Assembly (NCBI GenBank): GCA_902364975.1
Contig: CABJFQ010000008.1
Span: 17,193 to 81,192, forward strand
DNA length: 64,000 nucleotides
Direction: 5' to 3'
From: Coriobacteriaceae bacterium
GTDB taxonomy: Bacteria > Actinomycetota > Coriobacteriia > Coriobacteriales > Coriobacteriaceae
The notes below the pieces were generated by a model. It saw nothing but the letters and a program-made list of their open reading frames with translations, was not told where the DNA came from and made no database searches. The translations under genes and the position numbers were made by a program. Shown piece after piece: positions 36,781 through 45,929 of this stretch. Position 1 is the stretch's first letter; the number at the start of each line of letters is the position of its first letter.

Positions 36781-36814
36781 GAATAGCCGCCTGGCACAAA
36801 CCGGGCGGCTATTC
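36781..36814 (-). terminator. Hairpin between glgD and glgA
   Basis: GAATAGCCGCC (36781-36791) pairs perfectly with 36804-36814; loop of 12. No T tract follows on either strand. It lies just before the glgA ribosome-binding site, so it may act in transcript processing or partial termination rather than as a full terminator. Confidence 0.5.
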
Positions 36815-36846
36815 TACATGTTACGAGCGATGTTGCGGTGCCAACG

Positions 36847-37974
36847 TTAACGTACGATGGTGGTATCAGAAGTTAACGGAGCCTTGCCCAGCACCAGGAT
36901 GTTCTCGGGCGTGCCGCGAAGCTCGGTGTTGGTGGGGACCACGTTGTTCTTGTCCAGAATGGCGTTCTCGACGCGTGCGCCGCTCTTGATGATGCAGCTC
37001 TGGTTGATGATCGAGTTGGTTACCGAAGAACCTTCCTCGACCACGACGCCGCGCGACAGGATCGAGTTGCGCACGGTGCCCTTGATGATGCAGCCGGCCG
37101 AGATGATCGAGTTGCACGCGTGGCTGCCGGTCGCATAGCGCGAAGGCGGCACGTCGTGAGCCTTGGTCAGGATCGGGCGCTCGGGAACGAAGAGCTGGTC
37201 GGCCACGGTCTGGTCGAGCAGGTCCATGCTGCGGCGATACAGCGACTTTTCGCTAAACACGCCCACGACCTCGCCCTTGTACTCGTAGCTGCACACGTCG
37301 ATGTTGCCAAAGTCGCCCTGGAGTGCCTCGAGCAGGTCCAGATAGTCGGCGGCCTGGTAGTGGTCGATAATCTCGAGCAGCGTCTCACGGTTGACGATGC
37401 AGCAGTCCATGGAGGCGTTATCGCCATACACGACGCCGGCGCTCACGCCCGTCAGGCGGCCGTTCTCGTTAATCTCGAGTTTGGTCTCGTCATCGACGTT
37501 ACGCGTGGCCTTGCAGTACACCACGGTCATCTGGGCGCCGGAGTTCTCGTGCGCGTCGATGATGGTGTTGAGGTCCATGTTAAAGATGATGTTGGTGCCC
37601 ATCATCACAACATAGGGCATGTCCGAACGCTGGAACAGCGTCTTGTTGGAGATGATGTCGCGCAGCAGGAAGCGCATGCCGCCCTTGGTGGTGCCATACG
37701 CGTTGCCGGGCACCATGAACAGACCGCCCTTCTTGCGATCCAGGCCCCAGTCCTTGCCCGAGCCCACGTGGTCGATCAGCGAGCGGTAGTTACCCGGCAT
37801 GACGACACCGACGGTCTTAATGCCGGCATTCATCATGTTGGACAGCGGAAAGTCGATCAGGCGGTAGCGGCCCAAAAACGGAACGGACGCGATGGGGCGG
37901 TCCTTGAGCAGGACGCTGCCGTAGGTCGAAGAGTAGTTAGCGGTGATGTAACCGATGGCCTTGCGATTGATCAT
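36847..37974 (-). CDS. glgD: Glucose-1-phosphate adenylyltransferase subunit GlgD
   Basis: Partner subunit of ADP-glucose pyrophosphorylase. 375 residues. The N-terminal GlgD start is INRKAIGYITANYSST, where GlgC has the GGxGxRL nucleotide loop, so the catalytic loop is absent as expected for GlgD. RYRLIDFPLSNMMNAGI and a C-terminal left-handed beta-helix with hexapeptide repeats (about 280-375) are clear. ATG 37974 gives the family N terminus; it is preceded by AAGGGGG, which lies in the end of glgC, 4 nt away. Confidence 0.9.
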   Translation of the reverse strand: MINRKAIGYITANYSSTYGSVLLKDRPIASVPFLGRYRLIDFPLSNMMNAGIKTVGVVMPGNYRSLIDHVGSGKDWGLDRKKGGLFMVPGNAYGTTKGGMRFLLRDIISNKTLFQRSDMPYVVMMGTNIIFNMDLNTIIDAHENSGAQMTVVYCKATRNVDDETKLEINENGRLTGVSAGVVYGDNASMDCCIVNRETLLEIIDHYQAADYLDLLEALQGDFGNIDVCSYEYKGEVVGVFSEKSLYRRSMDLLDQTVADQLFVPERPILTKAHDVPPSRYATGSHACNSIISAGCIIKGTVRNSILSRGVVVEEGSSVTNSIINQSCIIKSGARVENAILDKNNVVPTNTELRGTPENILVLGKAPLTSDTTIVR

Positions 37975-37978
37975 CGGA

Positions 37979-39127
37979 TCATTCCCCCTTCCCGATAACG
38001 ACGTCATTTCCAACGACGGCCGTATCCTTGGTGGTATCGACAGAGCCGAGCTTCACGCCCTCTTCGACCGTGGAGTTCTCGCCCAAAATAGCGCGGCAGA
38101 TGTGTGCGCCGCTCTTAACGTGCGCACCCGGCAGCAGCACGGAGTCCTCGACCACGGCGCGCTCCTCGATAATGACATCGGTCGAAAGAATCGAGTGGCG
38201 AGCGGTGCCGTAGATCTTGCAGCCGTTGGAGACCAGGCAGTCGTCCAGGCGGCCGTCCGGTCCAATGTAGTGCGGCGGACGCGTGGTGATGTTGGACATG
38301 ATGGGGAAGTTCTTGTCGAACAGATCGAACTCGGGGTTGTTGCCCAGCAGGTCCATCGAGGTCTCATGGAAGCTGGCGATGGTGCCGACATCCTTCCAAA
38401 AGCCGTGGAACTCGTAGCTGTACAGGCGTTTGTTCTCGCCGAGCAGCTTGGGGATGATGTCCTTGCCAAAGTCGTGGCTCGAGCGCTGGTCCAGAGCGTC
38501 CTCCTCGAGCGCCTCAATCAGCACGTCGGCCGAGAAGATGTAGATGCCCATGGAAGCGAGGTTCGAATCGGGCTTCTCGGGCTTCTCGGTGAACTTGGTG
38601 ATGCGGCCGTCCTCGGGGTCGGTGGTCAGGATGCCAAAGCGGCTGGCCTCCTCCCACGGCACGGGCATAACGCTCACCGTGAGGTCGGCGTTGTTCTCAA
38701 TATGCGTCTTGAGCATCTTGCGGTAGTCCATGCGATACAGGTGATCGCCCGAAAGAATCAGGACGTACTTGGGGTCGTTGGCCTTGATGTAGTCGAGGTT
38801 CTGCGTAATGGCGTCGGCCGTGCCCGCATACCAGGCGCCACCGGTCTGCGTCTCGTACGGCGGCAGGATCGACACGCCGCCGTCACGGCTGTCCAGATCC
38901 CACGCCTCGCCGGAGCCCACGTAGGCATGCAGCAGGTAGGGACGGTACTGCGTCAGAACGCCCACCGTGTCGATGCCCGAGTTGGAGCAGTTGGAGAGCG
39001 AAAAGTCGATAATGCGGAACTTGCCACCAAAGCTAACCGCCGGCTTGGCGATCTTTTGGGTGAGTGCCCCCAATCGGCTGCCCTGTCCTCCTGCGAGGAG
39101 CATCGCGATGCATTCTTTCTTACTCAT
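37979..39127 (-). CDS. glgC: Glucose-1-phosphate adenylyltransferase GlgC
   Basis: Makes ADP-glucose from ATP and glucose 1-phosphate, the committed step of glycogen synthesis. 382 residues: [16 protein letters not shown] (nucleotide loop), [45 protein letters not shown], the sugar-phosphate site [10 protein letters not shown] and a C-terminal beta-helix domain. AAGGAG precedes the ATG. It is directly followed by glgD, the usual heteromeric arrangement in Gram-positive bacteria. Confidence 0.94.
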   Translation of the reverse strand: MSKKECIAMLLAGGQGSRLGALTQKIAKPAVSFGGKFRIIDFSLSNCSNSGIDTVGVLTQYRPYLLHAYVGSGEAWDLDSRDGGVSILPPYETQTGGAWYAGTADAITQNLDYIKANDPKYVLILSGDHLYRMDYRKMLKTHIENNADLTVSVMPVPWEEASRFGILTTDPEDGRITKFTEKPEKPDSNLASMGIYIFSADVLIEALEEDALDQRSSHDFGKDIIPKLLGENKRLYSYEFHGFWKDVGTIASFHETSMDLLGNNPEFDLFDKNFPIMSNITTRPPHYIGPDGRLDDCLVSNGCKIYGTARHSILSTDVIIEERAVVEDSVLLPGAHVKSGAHICRAILGENSTVEEGVKLGSVDTTKDTAVVGNDVVIGKGE

Positions 39128-39233
39128 CGATTTCTCCTTCTGTCATCGATGTTCCTAAACCCATTAGCGACGGGCGCGGCGCAGCGTCACGCCCGTCGAG
39201 TAATGCCGTGCGGCAAAGGGAGCTCGCGCGCCT

Positions 39234-41660
39234 TTACGCGTGCCAGATCTCGTCGCGGTACTCGCGAATGGTGCGGTCGCTCGAGAACCAGCCGGAGGAG
39301 GCGGTGTTGAGCAGGGCCTTGCGGTTCCAGGTCTCCTGGTCGCCGTAGCTGCCCGTGAGCGCCTCCCACGCATCCACGTAGCTGCGGAAGTCGGCCATGA
39401 CCAGGTCGGGGTCGTTGTTGTTCATGAGCTCGTTGTAGATGCTCTCGAAGTTGCCCGAAAGACCCGCAAAGGTGTTGTCCTTGAGCTCGTCCATCACGCG
39501 GCCCAGACGCTCGCGATCGTTGTTGAGCGTATCCCACGCAAAGTAGCTGTTCGACGCCCAGAGCTGCTCGACCTCGGGGGCGGTCAGGCCAAAGATGGCC
39601 TCGTTCTCGCGGCCGGCCAGGTCGGCGATCTCGATGTTGGCGCCGTCGAGGGTGCCCAGCGTAATGGCTCCGTTCATCATGAGCTTCATGTTGGACGTGC
39701 CCGAGGCCTCCTTGCCGGCCGTGGAGATCTGCTCCGAGATCTCGGCGGCGGGGTAGATGAGCTGGGCGTTGCTCACGCGGAAGTTGGGGATAAAGCAGAC
39801 CTTCATGACCTCGTTGACGCGGGCGTCGTTGTTGATGACGTCGGCCACGGAGTTAATGAGACGGATGGTCTCCTTGGCAAAGGTATAGCTCGAGGCAGCC
39901 TTGCCGCTAAAGATGAAGGTCGTCGGCGTCACGTGGAAGTTGGGGTCGGCGATGCGACGGTTGTAGATGTCCATCACCTTCATGATGTTCATGAGCTGGC
40001 GCTTGTAGGCGTGGAAGCGCTTAACCTGAACATCGAAGACGGTGTTGGGGTCAATGACCAGACCGGTCTCGGCCTTAACGTAGGCGGCCAGGCGCTCCTT
40101 GTTGGCGCGTTTGGAGGCACCCACGGCCTTCAGGAATTCGGTGTCGTCCTTAAACTCCTTGAGCTTCTCCAGCTCAAAGGCGTCCTTGAGCCAGCCATCG
40201 CCAATGGCCTCGGTCACGAGCTTGGCATAGGTGGGGTTGGCCTCGGCGAAGAAGCGACGGTGCGAGATACCGTTGGTCTTGTTGTTGAACTTCTCGGGCG
40301 TCAGGGCATAGAAGTCCTTGAGCACGATGTTCTTGATGATGTCGGAGTGGATCTTGGCCACGCCGTTGACGCTGTGGCTGCAGATCACGGACAGGTTGGC
40401 CATGCGAATCTCGCCGTCCCACAGAATGGCGGTCTGGCGCAGACGCTCCTGCCAGCCCTCCTGCGTGGTGTCGAACGACTCGTGCCAACGACGGCTGATC
40501 TCGTCGATGATCTGGTACACGCGGGGGAGGAGCTTGGAGAACGTGCCGATGGGCCACTTCTCCAGAGCCTCGGGCAGGATGGTGTGGTTGGTGTAGCTCA
40601 CGACCTGCGTCACGATGTTCCAGGCGTCATCCCACTCGAGCTTCTTCTCGTCGATGAGGATGCGCATGAGCTCGGGGCCGCACATGGCTGGGTGCGTGTC
40701 GTTGGTGTGGATGGCCACAAACTGCGGCAGCAGCTCCCAGTTCTCGCCGTGCTCCTTCTCAAAGGTATCGAGCAGGCTGTAGATGCCGGCCGAGACAAAC
40801 AGGTACTCCTGCTTCAGGCGCAGCAGACGGCCGTGCTCGCCGGCGTCGTTGGGGTAGAGGATGGCGCTGATGGCCTCGGCCTCGGCACGCTCGGCATCGG
40901 CCAGGGCGTAGTCACCGCGGTTGAAGGCCTCAAGGTCAAAGTGCTCCTCGACCGGCTCGGCGGCCCAGACGCGCAGCTTGTTGACGGTCTCGCCGGCATA
41001 GCCCACCACGGGGATGTCATAAGGGACGGCCAGGATGTCCTGCGTGTCCACCGTGCGGTAGAACGTGCGGCCGTTCTCCTCAAAGCCCTCAACATGGCCA
41101 CCAAACTTGATGGTCACGGCCTTGTCCTGACGGCGGACCTCCCAAGGATAGCCGTGGGTGAGCCACTCGTCGGTGGCCTCGACCTGGCTGCCGTTGACGA
41201 TCTCCTGCTTAAACAGGCCGTAGCGGTAGCGCATGCCGTTGCCGTAGCCGGCAATGCCCTCGGCTGCCATGGAATCCAGGAAGCATGCGGCCAGACGGCC
41301 CAGGCCACCGTTGCCCAGCGCCGGATCGGGCTCCTGGTTCTCGATGACGGACAGGTCGAAGCCCATGTCGTCGAGCGCCTCGGCGACCATGTCGCGCACG
41401 CCAAAGTTGAGCAGGTAGTTGTCGAGCAGGCGGCCGATCAAAAACTCGATCGAGAAGTAGTACACGCGCTTCTTGCCCTCGGCGGTCACACGGGCGTCAC
41501 TCTTGGTGGCAACGGTGCGTGCCTTCTCGGCCACGAGCTTGGCCAGGGCGTTAAAGCGGTCGAGGTCGCTGGCGGCCTCGACGCTCTTGCCGCTGATGCT
41601 CATGACGGCATCGCGATAGAGCTCGGTAAACTCCTGCTTGTTGTCGAAGATCTTATTCAT
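39234..41660 (-). CDS. glgP: Glycogen/alpha-glucan phosphorylase
   Basis: PLP-dependent release of glucose 1-phosphate from glycogen (GT35). 808 residues, usual length. Seen: LGNGGLGRLAACFLDS (about 128-143), AIHTNDTHPAMCGPELMR, VKRFHAYKRQLMNIM, and the PLP-binding EASGTSNMKLMMNGAI (about 651-666) with the expected lysine. A strong AAAGGA precedes the ATG. Its position between glgB and glgC puts breakdown and synthesis in one transcript unit. Confidence 0.95.
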   Translation of the reverse strand: MNKIFDNKQEFTELYRDAVMSISGKSVEAASDLDRFNALAKLVAEKARTVATKSDARVTAEGKKRVYYFSIEFLIGRLLDNYLLNFGVRDMVAEALDDMGFDLSVIENQEPDPALGNGGLGRLAACFLDSMAAEGIAGYGNGMRYRYGLFKQEIVNGSQVEATDEWLTHGYPWEVRRQDKAVTIKFGGHVEGFEENGRTFYRTVDTQDILAVPYDIPVVGYAGETVNKLRVWAAEPVEEHFDLEAFNRGDYALADAERAEAEAISAILYPNDAGEHGRLLRLKQEYLFVSAGIYSLLDTFEKEHGENWELLPQFVAIHTNDTHPAMCGPELMRILIDEKKLEWDDAWNIVTQVVSYTNHTILPEALEKWPIGTFSKLLPRVYQIIDEISRRWHESFDTTQEGWQERLRQTAILWDGEIRMANLSVICSHSVNGVAKIHSDIIKNIVLKDFYALTPEKFNNKTNGISHRRFFAEANPTYAKLVTEAIGDGWLKDAFELEKLKEFKDDTEFLKAVGASKRANKERLAAYVKAETGLVIDPNTVFDVQVKRFHAYKRQLMNIMKVMDIYNRRIADPNFHVTPTTFIFSGKAASSYTFAKETIRLINSVADVINNDARVNEVMKVCFIPNFRVSNAQLIYPAAEISEQISTAGKEASGTSNMKLMMNGAITLGTLDGANIEIADLAGRENEAIFGLTAPEVEQLWASNSYFAWDTLNNDRERLGRVMDELKDNTFAGLSGNFESIYNELMNNNDPDLVMADFRSYVDAWEALTGSYGDQETWNRKALLNTASSGWFSSDRTIREYRDEIWHA

Positions 41661-41734
41661 GCGTTCCTTTCCCCCGGGGATGTTTCTCCCGGAACGGTTA
41701 TGACTTGTATCCTACGCCCCCGCGGGGCGGGTAA

Positions 41735-41746
41735 TTACACGTGTAA
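41735..41746. promoter_or_regulatory. TTACACGTGTAA palindrome in the glgB-glgP gap
   Basis: A perfect 12-bp palindrome just after glgB and 75 nt upstream of the glgP start. Its size and symmetry fit a small operator, but I see only one copy and no clear promoter. Confidence 0.3.
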
Positions 41747-41754
41747 CGACTTTG

Positions 41755-44004
41755 TTACGCATCCTTGCCAGACGACTTAACAGTGCCTGTTTTGGCCTTG
41801 GAGGCAGCCTTTTTGGCGGCTGACTTCTTGGCCGTGGTCTTGGCGGCGGGCTTGGCAGTAGCCTTAGTCTTGGCCGGAGCCTTCTTGGCTGTCGCGGGCT
41901 TGGGCTTCACCGAGGACGTGCGCTTCATGGGCGCAGCCTTGGGAGCCTCCACCACCGGCGGCTTATAGCTGCTGGGGCCACGGCGCTTAAGCACCACGCC
42001 TGCCAGGCCGGGCACCTTTATCTCGATAGAGTCCATCTGCCCGTTCCAGGGATAGGGCTCGCTCGAGCAGGTGTAGGGCTCTTCGCCGGCGTATCCGCTG
42101 CCGCCAAACTCGGGACGGTCAGAATCGAAGATGACCTCCCAGTCGCCCTCGCGCGGCACGCCCACGCGGAAGCTCTCGTAGCTCGCCGGATCAAAGTTGA
42201 TCAGGATCACCAGGTCGTCATCGATGTCCTCGCCCTGGCGCACAAAGCTCACGATGGACTGCTTGGAGTTATCCGCGTCGATCCAGGTAAAGCCGTCGTC
42301 GGTGTAGCCGCGCTCGTACAGGGCCGGCTCGGCGGTGTACAGGTGGTTGAGTGCCTTGATAAACGCCTGATGATGCTTGTGAGTCTCGTACTCCTCGGTC
42401 AGGAACCACTGGATGGACTCGTAGTAGCGCCACTCAATAAACTGGCCGATCTCGTTGCCCATAAAGTTGAGCTTGGCACCGGGGTGCGTCATCTGGTAGA
42501 AGGCCAGCGTGCGCAGGCCGGCAAACTGGCGCCACCAGTCGCCCGGCATGCGGCCGATCAGCGAGCACTTGCCGTGCACGACCTCGTCGTGGCTCAGCGG
42601 GCAGATAAAGTTCTCGGTAAAGGCATACATGATGGAGAACGTGAGCAGCCCGTGGTTGCCGGGGCGCCACGGAAAATCGGTCTGCATGTAGTGCAGGGTG
42701 TCGTTCATCCAGCCCATGTCCCACTTGTAGTGGAACCCCAGGCCGCCGTCCTGCGGCGGATAGGTCACGAGCGGCCACGCGGTGGACTCCTCGGCCATCA
42801 TCATCACGTCGGGGTAGTGTGCCTCAACAGCGCAGTTGACCTGACGGATAAACGCGCTGGCGTCTAGGTCCTCCTCGGTGCCGTACTTGTTGAACTTCTT
42901 TTGGCCCGGATCGTCGATGCCAAAGTTGAGGTACAGCATGCTGGACACGCCGTCCATGCGAATGCCGTCCACGTGGAAGTTCTCGAGCCAGTACAGCACG
43001 TTGGAGACCAGGAAGGAGCGGACCTCGCCGCGGGCGAAGTCGAACTTGTGCGTGCCCCAGTTGGGGTGAATCTCGTGCTCAAACAGCATGTGGCCGTTAA
43101 AGGTGGCAAGGCCGTGGTCGTCGGCGCAAAAACCGCCCGGTACCCAGTCCATGATCACGCCGATGCCCGCCTCGTGGCACGCATCGATAAAGTGCATAAG
43201 CTGCTGCGGGTTGCCGTAGCGCGACGTGGCGGCATAGTAGCCGGTCGTCTGGTAGCCCCAGGAGCCGTCGAAGGGGTGCTCCATAAGCGGCATGACCTCG
43301 ATATGCGTATAACCCATGTCGCGCACGTAGTCCACGAGCTCCACCGACAGGTCGTCGTAGGTGTAGAACTCGCCGCGCTGCGCGGGGAAGGGATCCATGG
43401 GGCCGGGGTAGTTGCCGTACTCGTCGGGCTCGCCCTGCGGCGCGTCGCCGTGACGTTTCCACGAGCCAATATGCACCTCGTAGATGTTAAGGGGCTGCGA
43501 CATGTGGTTGTGGCTGGCGCGGCGCTTGAGCCACGCGGCGTCGTTCCACTGGTAGCCATCGAGGGTCCACAGCACGCTGGCGGTACCGGGAGGGCACTCG
43601 GCCTTAAAGGCGTACGGATCGGCCTTGTAGAGTTTTTCGCCCTCGTTGGTCTCGATAAGGTACTTATAGAGCTGACCCTGCTCGGCGCCAGGAATAAAGC
43701 CTTCCCAAATAGCGCTCGTATGCATGGGCACCAGCGGGTTGGCTTGCTCATCCCAGCCGTTAAATTCGCCAATGACATGGACGCTCTTTACGTCGGGCGC
43801 CCAAACGCAAAAGCGCCAGCCGCGCGTACGATTCTGCGTGTCGGGGTGAGCGCCCATCTTTTCCCAGCTGCGCTCCCACATGCCAATGCCAAACAGGTAG
43901 ACATCGTCCTTGGAGAGCTCCGGTGCGTGCGGGGCGGCTTTACGGGTAGCAGGCTTTTTGGTTGCTGGCTTTAGCTTTGTATCGCTCACGTTTGATCCCA
44001 TCAT
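41755..44004 (-). CDS. glgB: 1,4-alpha-glucan branching enzyme GlgB with Lys/Ala-rich tail
   Basis: Makes alpha-1,6 branches in glycogen (GH13). About 749 residues. A short Lys/Ala/Pro-rich lead is followed by a CBM48-type N domain (WRFCVWAPDVKSVHVIGEFNGW), then the barrel with MPLMEHPFDGSWGYQTTGYYAA, VDGIRMDGVSSMLY (nucleophile Asp), MMAEESTAWP (acid/base Glu) and PLSHDEVVHGK. The last 70 or so residues are Lys/Ala/Thr-rich (TAKKAPAKTKATAK and similar), as in GlgA. The start is uncertain: ATG 44004, ATG 44001 or GTG 43989 are possible, and none has a strong ribosome-binding site. Confidence 0.92.
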   Translation of the reverse strand: MMGSNVSDTKLKPATKKPATRKAAPHAPELSKDDVYLFGIGMWERSWEKMGAHPDTQNRTRGWRFCVWAPDVKSVHVIGEFNGWDEQANPLVPMHTSAIWEGFIPGAEQGQLYKYLIETNEGEKLYKADPYAFKAECPPGTASVLWTLDGYQWNDAAWLKRRASHNHMSQPLNIYEVHIGSWKRHGDAPQGEPDEYGNYPGPMDPFPAQRGEFYTYDDLSVELVDYVRDMGYTHIEVMPLMEHPFDGSWGYQTTGYYAATSRYGNPQQLMHFIDACHEAGIGVIMDWVPGGFCADDHGLATFNGHMLFEHEIHPNWGTHKFDFARGEVRSFLVSNVLYWLENFHVDGIRMDGVSSMLYLNFGIDDPGQKKFNKYGTEEDLDASAFIRQVNCAVEAHYPDVMMMAEESTAWPLVTYPPQDGGLGFHYKWDMGWMNDTLHYMQTDFPWRPGNHGLLTFSIMYAFTENFICPLSHDEVVHGKCSLIGRMPGDWWRQFAGLRTLAFYQMTHPGAKLNFMGNEIGQFIEWRYYESIQWFLTEEYETHKHHQAFIKALNHLYTAEPALYERGYTDDGFTWIDADNSKQSIVSFVRQGEDIDDDLVILINFDPASYESFRVGVPREGDWEVIFDSDRPEFGGSGYAGEEPYTCSSEPYPWNGQMDSIEIKVPGLAGVVLKRRGPSSYKPPVVEAPKAAPMKRTSSVKPKPATAKKAPAKTKATAKPAAKTTAKKSAAKKAASKAKTGTVKSSGKDA

Positions 44005-44225
44005 GACGCGGCAGCGTGTTGCCTTGGTGACTAGATGCGAAAGGTCCAAGGCTACACGAATCGAAGGGACGGCGATTGTTCTATGATTCGTTCCACCTCG
44101 CGTGCTCGGTGGAACTTTCGGCAGAAACTACGATAACACCTGTACGTTAGTTTTATGGACGAAAGTGGATTTGCGGGCGCGTTTAATCGGTAAGCGCCAT
44201 GTTTATACCACTGGCAGAATTGCCG

Positions 44226-44313
44226 TGGTAAAACTCTTGACAGTTTTACCAATTAGGGTTTCAAAACTGTTAGGCTGACGTTTGGTAAAACGTTTTTAGC
44301 AGGTTGTTTACCA
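44226..44313. promoter_or_regulatory. Operator-like TGGTAAAAC sites between divergent glgB and the HAD gene
   Basis: The perfect inverted pair TGGTAAAAC (44226-44234) / GTTTTACCA (44243-44251) is followed by TGGTAAAAC (44283-44291) and GTTTACCA (44306-44313). A TTGACA (44237-44242) lies inside the palindrome, with no good -10 at standard spacing. For glgB a TATAAA lies on the minus strand at 44207-44202. The remaining sequence of this 330-bp gap (44005-44335) shows nothing coding that I trust. The same words occur upstream of the GH13-GH77 gene. Confidence 0.55.
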
Positions 44314-44335
44314 TTTGACATCGAAAGGCTCGTTT

Positions 44336-45025
44336 ATGAACCATATCGCTGCTCCAAGTGTTGCTTTTATTTTCGATTGCGACGGAACACTGGTTAATAG
44401 CTCCCCCGTCTGGGGCCATGCGCAGACCGAGTTATTGCGCCGTCATGGCATTGATGTGACGGTCGACGATTTTGCCCAGTTTGAACATCTTTCGCTGGAG
44501 GATGAGTGCCAGGCCTATCACGACACGTGGGGCATTGGCGCGAATGGCGAGGAGCTGTATCGCGAGCTGAGCGAGATTTTGATTGATGGGTATTCCAAGG
44601 TGCCGCCGCGCGAGGGCCTGCTTGCATTTTTGGAGCAGGCGAAGGAGGCCGGTATTGCCATGTGCGTGGCTACTTCCACGCCGGCCGAGCTGGTTCAGTC
44701 CGCCCTTGCGGCTGCTGGCCTTGATCGCTATATGGAGTTTATTACCACAACGGGCGAGGCGGGGCGCTCCAAGCAGTTCCCCGACGTGTACGAGCTGGCA
44801 CTGCGTCGCCTGGAAGAGCGCAACGGGCACAAGTTTGAGCGCGCATGGGTGTTTGAGGATGCCGTCTTTGGACTTAAGAGCTCTGGCGCTGCAGGCTTTA
44901 AGCGCGTGGGCGTCTATGACCCGCACGGCCGTATGGAGCGCGACGAGGTGCGTGCCAACTGCGACATCTTTATCGATGGCTATGAGGACCTGGACCTGGC
45001 CCGCGTGCTTTCGTTTGAGGGTTAG
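44336..45025 (+). CDS. HAD-superfamily hydrolase, beta-phosphoglucomutase-like
   Basis: Cytoplasmic phosphatase or phosphomutase. 229 residues with the HAD motifs FIFDCDGTLVNSSP (motif I), VATSTP (motif II), a conserved Lys in GRSKQFPDVYELAL and VFEDAVFGLKSSGAAG (motif IV), with an alpha-helical cap (about 20-85) like beta-phosphoglucomutase and related sugar-phosphate phosphatases. The CGAAAGG lies 7 nt before ATG 44336. Its promoter region is shared with glgB and has the TGGTAAAAC sites, so a role in glucose-phosphate metabolism is possible but not shown. Confidence 0.85.
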   Translation: MNHIAAPSVAFIFDCDGTLVNSSPVWGHAQTELLRRHGIDVTVDDFAQFEHLSLEDECQAYHDTWGIGANGEELYRELSEILIDGYSKVPPREGLLAFLEQAKEAGIAMCVATSTPAELVQSALAAAGLDRYMEFITTTGEAGRSKQFPDVYELALRRLEERNGHKFERAWVFEDAVFGLKSSGAAGFKRVGVYDPHGRMERDEVRANCDIFIDGYEDLDLARVLSFEG

Positions 45026-45034
45026 GCGAGGGCC

Positions 45035-45676
45035 GTGGCTTGCAAAGTGTTAGTGGTTTGCGGCTCGCTGGTGGTGGCGAGCGCGGATCTGCTTCGCCAG
45101 CTGGCGGGGGAGTGCGACCACGTTGTCGCCGTGGACCGCGGGCTCGACGCGCTACTGGGCGCGGGGCTTGGCTGCGACGTCTACGTGGGCGACGCCGATA
45201 CCGTAAGCGACGAGGGACGTGCCCTGGTCGATGCCGCTGCCGATTTTGAAGTAGAACGCCACAACCCCTACAAGGACTACACCGACCTGGCTCTGGCACT
45301 CGATTCCGTCCGCCGTCGCTGGCCGGGTGCCGAAGTGGTTGCGACCTGCGCCACCGGCGGCCGCCCGGACATGGCCCTGTCTGTGCTAGGGCTACTGGCA
45401 GGCTATGCGGACGCCCCCGTCTGGATCGAAGAAGACGAAATGACGGCCAGAATCCTGCACCAGGACGAGACCTGGACCATCGAAAACGCCGAGGGCAAAA
45501 CCTTCTCCATCATCTCCATAGCCCCCAACACAGAGATTAGCGAACACGGCCTAGAATGGGAGCTAGACCATAGCCCCTTAGGCCTGCTAGCCGACACCGG
45601 CATCAGTAACGTCGTAAGATCAACCACCAAGATCCAAGTCCACACCGGCACCGCCATCGCTTACCTCTACAAGTAA
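45035..45676 (+). CDS. thiN: Thiamine pyrophosphokinase
   Basis: Transfers pyrophosphate from ATP to thiamine, giving the active cofactor. 213 residues with GTG start 9 nt after the previous stop. Family motifs: VVAVDRGLDALLGAG, VYVGDADTVS (the metal-binding Asp region), KDYTDLALALD, and CATGGRPDMALSVLGLL. The C-terminal beta domain follows (about 130-213). The last 200 bases use CTA, ATA and AGA codons, rare in the surrounding genes. A long palindrome follows. Confidence 0.86.
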   Translation: MACKVLVVCGSLVVASADLLRQLAGECDHVVAVDRGLDALLGAGLGCDVYVGDADTVSDEGRALVDAAADFEVERHNPYKDYTDLALALDSVRRRWPGAEVVATCATGGRPDMALSVLGLLAGYADAPVWIEEDEMTARILHQDETWTIENAEGKTFSIISIAPNTEISEHGLEWELDHSPLGLLADTGISNVVRSTTKIQVHTGTAIAYLYK

Positions 45677-45690
45677 GGTCTACCGCATCA

Positions 45691-45773
45691 GGGTTTTATC
45701 GGGACGGTGGGTGAATTGACTGATTTTGCCGAAGTCAAAATCAGTCAATTCACCCACCGTCCCAGGAAAACCC
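45691..45773. repeat. Long perfect palindrome after thiN
   Basis: Arms of 28 nt (45701-45728 and 45736-45763) are perfect inverted repeats with a 7-nt loop. Outside them GGGTTTT (45691-45697) pairs with AAAACCC (45767-45773). It could help terminate thiN transcripts but has no T tract. Its GGGAC...GTCCC ends are like the palindromes flanking gltX. Confidence 0.75.
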
Positions 45774-45801
45774 GTAAGAAAAAGTTTCAACAAAAACCCT
45801 C

Positions 45802-45830
45802 TTGCATCCCCGAAGATCTTCCCCTATAGT
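45802..45830 (+). promoter_or_regulatory. Sigma-70-type promoter of the tRNA-Ala gene
   Basis: TTGCAT (45802-45807) and TATAGT (45825-45830) are separated by exactly 17 nt. The tRNA begins 14 nt after the -10. Confidence 0.75.
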
Positions 45831-45843
45831 ACTACCTCGTCAC

Positions 45844-45919
45844 GGGGGCGTAGCTCAGCTGGGAGAGCGCTTGACTGGCAGTCAAGAGGTCAGGGGTTCG
45901 ATCCCCCTCGTCTCCACCA
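45844..45919 (+). tRNA. tRNA-Ala (anticodon GGC)
   Basis: 76 nt including encoded CCA. The acceptor stem GGGGGCG pairs with CGTCTCC and contains the G3-U70 wobble that is the tRNA-Ala identity element. D arm TAGCTCAGCTGGGAGAGC, anticodon stem CTTGA/TCAAG with loop CTGGCAG giving anticodon GGC, and T arm with GGTTCGATCC are all present. It has its own promoter and a strong terminator. Confidence 0.96.
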
Positions 45920-45929
45920 TCGTGAATCC

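Noticed and set aside
39240..41780. An 846-codon open frame on the + strand opposite glgP
   Set aside because: It is the antisense shadow of glgP, which has full family motifs on the minus strand. The product is a low-complexity Val/Gly/Leu/Asp-rich sequence without recognisable domains.
44052..44252. A 66-codon frame on the minus strand upstream of glgB
   Set aside because: It crosses the operator-like repeats and the promoter region, has no ribosome-binding site and resembles no protein I know.
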